NCBI GenBank assembly: GCA_028822885.1
Contig: JAPKCP010000070.1
Coordinates: forward strand, 1 to 12,108
Length of the DNA: 12,108 nt
Reading direction: 5' to 3'
Source of the DNA: Yoonia sp.
GTDB lineage: Bacteria > Pseudomonadota > Alphaproteobacteria > Rhodobacterales > Rhodobacteraceae
Below are positions 6,731-12,108 of the stretch, in pieces. The first letter of the stretch is position 1. Every line of letters starts with the position of its first letter. The notes below the pieces were generated by a model. It saw nothing but the letters and a program-made list of their open reading frames with translations, was not told where the DNA came from and did not search any database. Position numbers and translations under genes: made by a program.

Positions 6731-7693
6731 ATGGCAACGACAGCCGGACGCGTCACCCTTTGGGGAATTGAAGTATTTGTAGCAACTGCGGAAGAGGGCG
6801 CGATTTCAACGGCTTCGCGCCGCTTAGGCACATCCGCAGCGACCGTTAGCCAGCAATTGACCAACCTTGAAGGTGCCATTGGGACGACTTTGTTGGATCG
6901 TGGTGCACGCCCAGTGACGTTGACGCCTGCGGGTGAAATGTTCTTGCGGCGCGCCAATACGATTTTGAATGAGGCAGAACAGGCGCGTGCTGAATTAGCG
7001 ATGGCTGATTTATCGCGCCTGACCCGGCTACGTCTTGGTATGATTGAGGACTTTGATGCGGATGTGACCCCTGCATTACTGTCTGAGATGAGCAAAGATC
7101 TAAAGAATTGCCAATTCCTGCTCGAAACGGGTGCGACCCATCACTTGCTTGAGTTGTTGGACACGCGTGCACTTGATGTGGTTGTGGCCGCCGACATGGG
7201 TCAGACTAAGCCGGGGATGGAGGTCTATCCGTTGCTCGAAGAACCCTTTGTTGCTGCTGTTCCAAAGGGCGTCATCAAAGACGGAGATGTGGCCAAGCAA
7301 CTACGCCGGATGCCAATGATTCAGTACACCACGCGCCATCATATGGGGCGGATGGTGAAGGCGCATTTGGATAATGAGGGTGTCACGCTTGCCCATCGGT
7401 TTGAGCTGGACAGCTACCATGCCATCATGGCGATGGTGGCTGATGGGGCCGGTTGGTCGATCCTGACGCCGCTGGGCTGGATGCGTGCAGGTCGTTTTTG
7501 CGATCAGGTTGACCTGATTAAGCTACCTTTTGGGGCACTGACACGTCGGATTTCGCTGACGTCGCGCAAAGACGTTCTGTCCACGATGCCAAGCACGATT
7601 GCGGACCGTCTGCGCCCTTTGCTGCAAACGATGATGATTGATCCTGCGGTGGCAGAGCATCCATGGCTTGCCGAAAAACTACGCTTGGTGTGA
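6731..7693 (+). CDS. LysR-family transcriptional regulator
   Basis: Predicted tetrameric DNA-binding regulator responding to an unknown small molecule. The 320 residues have the family's layout. The winged helix-turn-helix covers about 8-67, with AISTASRRLGTSAATVSQQLTNLE at 24-47 and the TLTPAG wing at 63-68. The linker helix is near 70-95, and the periplasmic-binding-like effector domain runs from about 97 to 295. The ATG at 6731 has AAAGGA seven to eight bases upstream. It starts 26 bases after phaR and ends 51 bases before proC, all on one strand, so it may be read through from phaR. LysR regulators often act on a divergent neighbour, but none exists here, so the target cannot be inferred. 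Substrate subfamily not recognised. Confidence 0.92.
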   Translation: MATTAGRVTLWGIEVFVATAEEGAISTASRRLGTSAATVSQQLTNLEGAIGTTLLDRGARPVTLTPAGEMFLRRANTILNEAEQARAELAMADLSRLTRLRLGMIEDFDADVTPALLSEMSKDLKNCQFLLETGATHHLLELLDTRALDVVVAADMGQTKPGMEVYPLLEEPFVAAVPKGVIKDGDVAKQLRRMPMIQYTTRHHMGRMVKAHLDNEGVTLAHRFELDSYHAIMAMVADGAGWSILTPLGWMRAGRFCDQVDLIKLPFGALTRRISLTSRKDVLSTMPSTIADRLRPLLQTMMIDPAVAEHPWLAEKLRLV

Positions 7694-7744
7694 TTGTCGT
7701 TTTGGGTGACACCCCTTAGAGCTTATCGATGACAATAGGGGGAT

Positions 7745-8563
7745 ATGATGCAATCTAAAGATGTAGCACACCGTGGCTTGGTTTTGCTGGGATGTGGCAA
7801 AATGGGGTCTGCGATGTTGACCGGTTGGTTGGCAAATGGCTTGCCACCGACCTCTGTTTGGGTGCTTGATCCGTATCCGTCCGATTGGGTGCAGGCGCAA
7901 GGCGTCCATGTGAACGCTGGATTACCTGACGACCCTGCAATCGTTCTAGTCGCTGTGAAACCCCAGATGATGGGAGATGCATTGCCGCGGATGCAGGCGC
8001 TGGGCAATGGGAACACTTTATTTGTGTCAGTCGCTGCGGGTACGTCAATCGCCACGTTTGAGGACGTTTTGGGCGGGCAAACCCCCATTGTGAGGGCGAT
8101 GCCGAATACGCCTGCTGCCATTGGGCAGGGGATTACTGCTCTCATTGGCAACGCTAATGTGACTGCGGGACAGCTCGACCTGGCAGATCAGTTCCTAGCG
8201 GCTGTTGGTCAAACTGTGCGGCTTGAAAATGAAGGCCAAATGGATGCTGTGACAGCTGTGTCTGGGTCTGGTCCTGCCTATGTATTCCATTTGATTGAGA
8301 CACTTGCCGCCGCGGGAACAGCCCGTGGATTGCCTGCTGATATGGCAATGCAACTTGCCAAAGCGACGGTTGCGGGTGCGGGTGCTTTGGCGGCACAGGC
8401 GGCTGAGGGACCGGATCAGTTACGCATCAATGTCACGTCGCCTGCTGGGACGACACAGGCGGCGCTGAACGTCCTGATGGATGCAACCAATGGCTTCCCA
8501 GCTTTGTTGCAAAAGGCGGTTGATGCGGCGGCTGACAGATCAGAGGAGCTGGGCCGTGGGTGA
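7745..8563 (+). CDS. proC: Pyrroline-5-carboxylate reductase
   Basis: Last step of proline synthesis: NAD(P)H-dependent reduction of 1-pyrroline-5-carboxylate to L-proline in the cytoplasm. The 272 residues show the Rossmann motif LGCGKMGSAM (15-24), AVKPQ (70-74), RAMPNTPAAIGQG (117-129), AVSGSGPAYVF (171-181) and the C-terminal signature LRINVTSPAGTTQAAL (226-241). Length is typical. The gene opens with two consecutive ATGs. AGGGGG ends 2 bases before the first and 5 before the second (7748), so the second is probably the true start; the difference is one residue. Its last 8 bases overlap csaA, whose ribosome site lies inside proC, implying coupled translation. Confidence 0.96.
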   Translation: MMQSKDVAHRGLVLLGCGKMGSAMLTGWLANGLPPTSVWVLDPYPSDWVQAQGVHVNAGLPDDPAIVLVAVKPQMMGDALPRMQALGNGNTLFVSVAAGTSIATFEDVLGGQTPIVRAMPNTPAAIGQGITALIGNANVTAGQLDLADQFLAAVGQTVRLENEGQMDAVTAVSGSGPAYVFHLIETLAAAGTARGLPADMAMQLAKATVAGAGALAAQAAEGPDQLRINVTSPAGTTQAALNVLMDATNGFPALLQKAVDAAADRSEELGRG

Positions 8564-8897
8564 TGAGATTACATTCGACGACTTTATGAAGGTTGATGTG
8601 CGGGTGGGCCATGTGATGCGGGCGGAAGCCTATCCGGAGGCGCGAACACCCGCGATTAAGTTATGGATAGATTTTGGGGCTGAGATTGGTGAGAAAAAGA
8701 CCTCTGCCCAGCTTACTGCCCATTATGATCCTGAGACGATTGTTGGGAAACAAGTGCTCGCCGTTGTGAACTTCCCGCCGCGCCAGATTGGAAAATTCAT
8801 GTCCGAGGTCTTGGTTCTTGGCATGCCAGATGAAAACGGCGGCGTGGTTCTTGTATCCCCTGACCAAAAAGTACCTCTAGGAGGGCGACTGCATTGA
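8556..8897 (+). CDS. csaA: CsaA-type tRNA-binding domain protein
   Basis: Small dimeric OB-fold protein of the CsaA/YgjH family, reported to bind tRNA and, in Bacillus, proposed to act as an export chaperone; its role in alphaproteobacteria is unproven. The 113 residues match the family length of about 110. FDDFMKVDVRVGHV near the N-terminus, KKTSAQLTAHY in the middle, and VVNFPPRQIGKFMSEVLVLG then GGVVLVSPDQKVP toward the C-terminus are characteristic. The start is GTG at 8556, chosen because GAGGAG lies 7 bases upstream and conservation begins right after it; an upstream in-frame ATG at 8481 would add 25 residues that only restate proC in another frame. It overlaps proC by 8 bases and the next gene by 4. 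Confidence 0.9.
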   Translation: MGDEITFDDFMKVDVRVGHVMRAEAYPEARTPAIKLWIDFGAEIGEKKTSAQLTAHYDPETIVGKQVLAVVNFPPRQIGKFMSEVLVLGMPDENGGVVLVSPDQKVPLGGRLH

Positions 8898-9847
8898 AAA
8901 CACTTCTGATTACACGACCCATCGCTGAGACGGTGATTACCCAAGCGCAGGTTCTGTTTGATGTCACTGTCAGTGATGCTGGTGCGTTGGACGAGGCTGC
9001 TGCTGCGCAAGCCCTTCAGGATTATGACGTAATTCTACCGACGCTGGGTGATTTGTTTAGTGCAAAGGCCTTTGCGGCAGCAGCGGGCAACCTGCGTTGC
9101 AAAATGCTTGGAAATTTCGGGGTTGGCTACAACCATATCGATGTGACTGCGGCTCATGCCGCTGATGTTCAGGTGTCCAACACGCCTGACGTGCTGACGG
9201 ACGCAACCGCAGATATTGCGATGACGCTGCTACTGGCGACAGCGCGGCGCGCTGGCGAGGGAGAGCGTCTGGTGCGGTCTGGTCAATGGGGTGGCTTTGG
9301 GCCCAAGGACCTGTTGGGCACGCATGTGACGGGCAAGACGGTTGGTATCATCGGGATGGGTCGGATTGGCCAAGCGATCGCGAAGCGGTGTCACTATGGA
9401 TTTGGAATGGATGTGGTGTTCTTCAATCGCTCTGCCAAGGCAGTTGGTATGCCCGCAACCCAAATGCCGAGCCTTGAGGACGCGATGGCCGCCGCTGATT
9501 TTGTCGTGGTCGCGACACCCGGTGGTGCGCAAACGACCCATTTGATCGACGCTGCTGCCATAGGTGCAATGAAGGCATCTGGGATATTCATCAACATCAG
9601 TCGGGGTGAGGTCGTGGACGAAATGGCCTTGATCGCGGCCCTTGAAGCTGGACGGATTGCAGGCGCTGGGTTGGATGTCTATGAGAATGAACCGCATGTG
9701 CCAGATGCCTTGAAAGCGTTAGATCGCTGCGTATTGCTGCCGCATTTAGGCAGTGCAACAGTTGAGACCCGCCAAGCGATGGGGCAAATGGCGCTGGACA
9801 ATATTATTGCGTGGTCTGAGGGGCGCGAATTACCGCAGGCTGTTTAA
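8894..9847 (+). CDS. D-isomer-specific 2-hydroxyacid dehydrogenase (glyoxylate/hydroxypyruvate reductase-like)
   Basis: NAD(P)-dependent oxidoreductase interconverting a 2-oxo acid and its D-2-hydroxy acid. The 317 residues contain NFGVGYNHIDV (74-84), the nucleotide loop GMGRIGQAIA (154-163) and FFNRSAK (176-182). Arg and Ser after the second strand suggest NADPH preference, an inference. The catalytic residues are Arg237 in NISRGEVVDE, Glu266 in YENEP and His284 in LLPHLGSAT. Substrate is probably glyoxylate or hydroxypyruvate, but the family is too broad to be sure. The start is TTG at 8894: it overlaps the csaA stop by 4 bases (ATTGA) and has AGGAGGG 8 bases upstream, an ideal ribosome site. 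Last gene of the proC-csaA run. Confidence 0.9.
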   Translation: MKTLLITRPIAETVITQAQVLFDVTVSDAGALDEAAAAQALQDYDVILPTLGDLFSAKAFAAAAGNLRCKMLGNFGVGYNHIDVTAAHAADVQVSNTPDVLTDATADIAMTLLLATARRAGEGERLVRSGQWGGFGPKDLLGTHVTGKTVGIIGMGRIGQAIAKRCHYGFGMDVVFFNRSAKAVGMPATQMPSLEDAMAAADFVVVATPGGAQTTHLIDAAAIGAMKASGIFINISRGEVVDEMALIAALEAGRIAGAGLDVYENEPHVPDALKALDRCVLLPHLGSATVETRQAMGQMALDNIIAWSEGRELPQAV

Positions 9848-9856
9848 TGGGGCGGT

Positions 9857-9924
9857 GATTTTTCGCGAAAAATCGGGATGGGGGCAAGCCTCCAAATCCT
9901 CATGATATTTTTGTCCAGAAGATG
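9857..9924. repeat. Probable dispersed intergenic element: palindrome, hairpin and TATTTTT box
   Basis: Three parts fill the gap between the dehydrogenase and tdk. First is an 18-base perfect palindrome with core TTTTTCGCGAAAAA (9857-9874). Second is a small GC-rich hairpin (GGGGGC-AA-GCCTCC, 9880-9893). Third is GATATTTTTGTCCAGAAGATG (9904-9924; key bases TATTTTT and CAGAAG). From general familiarity, similar blocks recur between genes in Rhodobacterales, but only one copy is in this window. The palindrome could also end transcription of both converging genes. Confidence 0.5.
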
Positions 9925-9927
9925 CGG

Positions 9928-10512
9928 TTAGGCAACGTCGCCAACAGCCTCGCGCCAGTGACGACGGCACAGTGAAACATAACGCTCGTTGCCACCAATC
10001 GAGACTTGATCCCCGTCAGTCAATACCCGGCCCGTGGCGTCTTTGCGTACGACCATAGTGGCTTTTTTTCCGCAATGGCAGATTGTGCGGACTTCGCGCA
10101 TTTCATCGCAGATCGCGAGCAGTGCCGCTGAACCGGGGAACAGCTTGCCCTGAAAGTCGACACGAAGGCCAAAGCACATAATCGGGACACCAAGATCATC
10201 GACGGCGCGGGCCAATTGCCAGACTTGATCTTCACCTAAGAATTGGGCTTCGTCGATAAAGATGCAAGCGCAGGGGCCTTGTTCGAGGCGCATTGCGATT
10301 TTGGCAAACAGATCTTCGCCCGGTGCAAATGTATCGGCTTCAGCACCGATCCCGATGCGGCTTGCGATACGCCCATCACCAGCACGATGATCAAACTGTG
10401 CCGTCAGCAAATAGGTTTGCATCCCGCGTTCGATGTAATTGTGTGACGCCTGCAAAAGTACTGTCGATTTGCCAGCGTTCATAGTCGAGTAATTGAAGTA
10501 AAGTTTAGCCAT
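9928..10512 (-). CDS. tdk: Thymidine kinase (type II)
   Basis: Salvage enzyme that phosphorylates thymidine (and deoxyuridine) with ATP. The 194 residues are close to the E. coli enzyme (205) and lack only its C-terminal tail. Seen: P-loop STMNAGKS (9-16), lid region rich in charged residues near 40-60, FIDEAQF (85-91) with catalytic Glu88, the zinc ligands Cys145 and Cys147 (ICHCGKKATMVVR) plus Cys182 and His185 (CRRH), and the nucleoside-binding GGNERYVS (173-180). The ATG at 10512 begins directly with MAKLYF, the usual family start, yet no ribosome site is visible upstream. The gene converges on the preceding dehydrogenase and is divergent from the unknown gene at 10811. Confidence 0.96.
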   Translation of the reverse strand: MAKLYFNYSTMNAGKSTVLLQASHNYIERGMQTYLLTAQFDHRAGDGRIASRIGIGAEADTFAPGEDLFAKIAMRLEQGPCACIFIDEAQFLGEDQVWQLARAVDDLGVPIMCFGLRVDFQGKLFPGSAALLAICDEMREVRTICHCGKKATMVVRKDATGRVLTDGDQVSIGGNERYVSLCRRHWREAVGDVA

Positions 10513-10542
10513 TTGACCAAATAGCGTCGTCTTGTGGTCAAA
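10512..10542. promoter_or_regulatory. Inverted repeat at the tdk start
   Basis: TTTGACCA and TGGTCAAA (8-base arms, 15-base spacer) flank the region where the tdk ribosome site should be; the inner arm reaches the A of the ATG. It could be an operator or an mRNA hairpin limiting translation. One copy only, so function is a guess. Confidence 0.3.
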
Positions 10543-10810
10543 GGCAAGATCGTCATCTCAACTTTGGCGCCAAGTCGGGAGACTCCAACCACCATCCGTG
10601 AATGAAAAGTGAATAGAAAACTGGTTGCTGTGTGTCTCTTATCGGACAATATCGGCACAAGGTGGTCGGGTATTCTGAATGCCTTGGTTCCAAGGACGCT
10701 TTCCCAATGACAAATCCATCAGAGATGATTAATGAAAATGAGAGAATGCTTTTTCCCTCTAATGTTTTTAGCAAAGGTGGGAGATTGAACAGAAAAATTG
10801 GGGGGATACA
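10543..10810. other. AT-rich intergenic region between tdk and the unknown gene
   Basis: No convincing gene is seen. By hand count, 10681-10800 has 46 G/C of 120 (about 38%), well below neighbouring genes. It holds a short inverted repeat CCTTGG-TT-CCAAGG (10682-10695). Promoters for tdk and for the 10811-arsH pair must lie here, but no clear -35/-10 pair stands out. Two open frames (10553-10822 minus, 10632-10835 plus) show no recognisable protein features. Confidence 0.5.
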
Positions 10811-11263
10811 ATGGCCGGGCATAACGGGTACCTAAAAAAACATACTGAAGCCTTGGTAAAGGATGTTGGTATTGAAAACGCTTGCAAATTGACAGGACGA
10901 TCTAAAGCCACATTGGGCCGCTATTATTCCGGTAGCGACGAACATGCAGATCGGTTTATGCCTGTGGACGCTGTTGCTGCTCTTGAGGCGGTCGCATCTT
11001 ACCCGCATGTCACATCAGCGCTGTCTGAATTGCGTGGGATTACAATGTCCTACAATAAAGAACGCGCAAACAAAAAGGGTGCCATAAATTCAGATGTCAT
11101 CATGTTAAGCCAGCGTTTTGCAGTGCTTATGGGTGAATACAATCTGTCAATTGATGATGGTGTAATCTCTGCAAATGAGGCGAAACGGCTTTTGCGTGAA
11201 ACGCTTGCATTGCAAAAAGTTCTGATTGAAATGAAACTGCACCTTGAAGATGAACATGAGTGA
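10811..11263 (+). CDS. Unrecognised protein, possible phage-type helix-turn-helix regulator
   Basis: No family recognised with confidence. The 150 residues start at an ATG preceded by GGGGGGA with a 4-base gap. Residues 13-45 (ALVKDVGIENACKLTGRSKA then TLGRYYS) look like a helix-turn-helix in which GRSKATLGRYY is the recognition helix. FMPVDAVAALEAVASYPHVTSAL (49-71) is a pattern I associate with small phage regulators of the CII type. The second half (about 92-150) is predicted helical and ends in a long, charged, Leu-rich helix (123-148) that could dimerise. GC content is low: 22 G/C of 60 in 11041-11100, against 35 of 60 in a sample of arsH. It overlaps the following arsH by 8 bases, so the two are probably co-translated. 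Function as an arsH regulator is inferred from position only. Confidence 0.75.
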   Translation: MAGHNGYLKKHTEALVKDVGIENACKLTGRSKATLGRYYSGSDEHADRFMPVDAVAALEAVASYPHVTSALSELRGITMSYNKERANKKGAINSDVIMLSQRFAVLMGEYNLSIDDGVISANEAKRLLRETLALQKVLIEMKLHLEDEHE

Positions 11264-11990
11264 AACCGAACCGGCCGCGTTCGTGGATTTAACTGATTTA
11301 CCTTTGATAGTGGCCGGTGCACTGCAACCAATCAACGTGGCATCACTTTGTACGCCAGATAGCCCGCAACATCCCCCGCGTATTCTGATTTTATATGGAA
11401 GTTTACGTAAGGAAAGTTATTCCCGACTTTCTGCCGAAGAGGGATCACGGGTTCTGATCGCACTTGGCTGTGACGTTCAGTTTTATGATCCGACCGGGCT
11501 TGGCCTTCCGGATGATCCCACCGCAAACCCTGATAAAGTGCAAGAGTTGCGCGATTTGGTTATGTGGTCTGAGGGCATGGTGTGGTCTAGCCCCGAACGA
11601 CATGGTGCGATGACCGGTGTGATGAAGACCCAGATCGACCATATCCCGTTGTCCCCGATTGGCGGAATTCGCCCGACCCAAGGCAAAACGCTGGCTGTGA
11701 TGCAGGTGTGTGGCGGATCGCAGTCGTTCAACACCGTTAACCAGCTTCGCATTCTTGGTCGCTGGATGCGGATGCTAACAATTCCAAACCAATCCTCTGT
11801 GCCCGCTGCATATAACAAGTTTGAGAATGGTCGGATGATTGCAGGATCGCACTATGACCGGATTGTGGATGTGATGGAGGAACTGGTCCGGTTCACCATA
11901 ATGACGCGCGGGCGCCCTGCGCTGACTGACCGGTATTCGGAACGTGTTGAGACGTTAGAGCAAGTCAATAAACGGGTCAGTAAGCTGTAA
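11256..11990 (+). CDS. arsH: ArsH: NADPH-dependent FMN reductase of arsenic resistance
   Basis: Flavodoxin-fold enzyme; characterised ArsH proteins oxidise trivalent organoarsenicals using NADPH and FMN, and reduce other acceptors. The 244 residues contain the FMN phosphate loop ILYGSLRKESYSR (45-57), SEGMVWSSPERHGAMTGVMKTQID (105-128), RPTQGKTLAVMQVCGGSQSFN (139-159) and LGRWMRMLTIPNQSS (167-181), a near-diagnostic set for ArsH. Of possible starts TTG 11244, ATG 11250 and ATG 11256, the last is chosen: GAAG lies 6 bases upstream and it overlaps the preceding stop in a typical coupled arrangement. No arsR, arsC or arsenite efflux gene is nearby, unusual for arsH, so this may be a solitary copy or serve another redox role. 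Confidence 0.93.
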   Translation: MSETEPAAFVDLTDLPLIVAGALQPINVASLCTPDSPQHPPRILILYGSLRKESYSRLSAEEGSRVLIALGCDVQFYDPTGLGLPDDPTANPDKVQELRDLVMWSEGMVWSSPERHGAMTGVMKTQIDHIPLSPIGGIRPTQGKTLAVMQVCGGSQSFNTVNQLRILGRWMRMLTIPNQSSVPAAYNKFENGRMIAGSHYDRIVDVMEELVRFTIMTRGRPALTDRYSERVETLEQVNKRVSKL

Positions 11991-11991
11991 G

Positions 11992-12108
11992 TTAAGCCCG
12001 CGTCACGATAACAGACCCAACCGAATAGCCTGCCCCAAATGAGCAGATAATTCCAGTATCACCCGGCTGTAAATCGTCTGAGTTCTGTGAAAACGCAATG
12101 ATTGACCC
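11992..12108 (-). CDS. Beta-ketoacyl-ACP synthase III-like protein, C-terminal end only
   Basis: The last 38 codons and stop of a gene entering from the right edge. The residues read GSIIAFSQNSDDLQPGDTG and IICSFGAGYSVGSVIVTRA. The FGAGYSVGSVIV ending, with a preceding LxPGD turn, is the conserved C-terminal strand-loop of the FabH/KAS III thiolase fold. These enzymes condense an acyl-CoA with malonyl-ACP to start fatty acid synthesis; relatives make secondary metabolites. The catalytic Cys-His-Asn residues are mostly outside the window, so the exact member cannot be named. The stop lies one base from the arsH stop on the other strand, leaving no room for a terminator. Confidence 0.8.
   Translation of the reverse strand, partial: GSIIAFSQNSDDLQPGDTGIICSFGAGYSVGSVIVTRA

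Noticed and set aside
9230..9697. 155-codon minus-strand frame in the dehydrogenase
   Set aside because: Antisense of the NAD-binding domain; no family features.
10553..10822. 89-codon minus-strand frame upstream of the unknown gene
   Set aside because: No ribosome site or recognisable sequence, and it runs into the start of the better supported gene at 10811.
10811..11263. Toxin-antitoxin or prophage remnant explanation for the unknown gene
   Set aside because: arsH is a normal enzyme rather than a toxin, and no integrase, terminase, att repeat or other phage gene is present in the window.

Overview
The window looks like a stretch of chromosome from a marine alphaproteobacterium of the Rhodobacterales (Roseobacter group). 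The evidence is the polyhydroxyalkanoate (PHA) locus phaZ<->phaC-phaP...phaR, with CTGC-N3-GCAG sites typical of PhaR regulation, the protein sequences as I recognise them, and a palindrome/TATTTTT intergenic block of a kind I associate with this order. The genus cannot be fixed from the sequence. Every base belongs to ordinary chromosomal genes; there is no tRNA, rRNA, CRISPR array, insertion sequence or complete prophage.

Layout. (1) 1-3871 is PHA storage. An intracellular PHB depolymerase (phaZ, minus strand, C-terminus off the left edge) is divergent from a class I PHA synthase (phaC), followed by a phasin (phaP) with its own promoter carrying two PhaR-type operators and a strong intrinsic terminator. 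(2) 4016-6031 holds a Nudix hydrolase and a PiT-type phosphate transporter, which separate phaP from phaR. (3) 6159-9847 is a same-strand run: phaR, a LysR regulator, proC, csaA and a D-2-hydroxyacid dehydrogenase. The last three are overlapping or tightly spaced and probably translationally coupled. (4) 9857-9924 is a probable dispersed intergenic element. (5) Thymidine kinase (tdk) is on the minus strand. (6) After an AT-rich gap comes a small unrecognised gene, possibly a phage-type DNA-binding protein, overlapping arsH by 8 bases. (7) The last 117 bases are the C-terminus of a ketoacyl-ACP synthase III-like gene on the minus strand, ending one base from arsH.

How the parts work together. 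PhaC makes polyester granules, PhaP coats them and PhaZ degrades them. PhaR is expected to repress phaP, and possibly phaC and itself, until polymer titrates it. Perfect or near-perfect CTGC-N3/4-GCAG motifs sit in front of phaC, phaP (twice) and phaR, and a fifth copy lies inside the phaP terminator stem. The nearest thing to something undescribed is the 150-residue protein coupled to arsH, and the terminator/operator overlap after phaP. I did not find a clearly novel multi-gene system.
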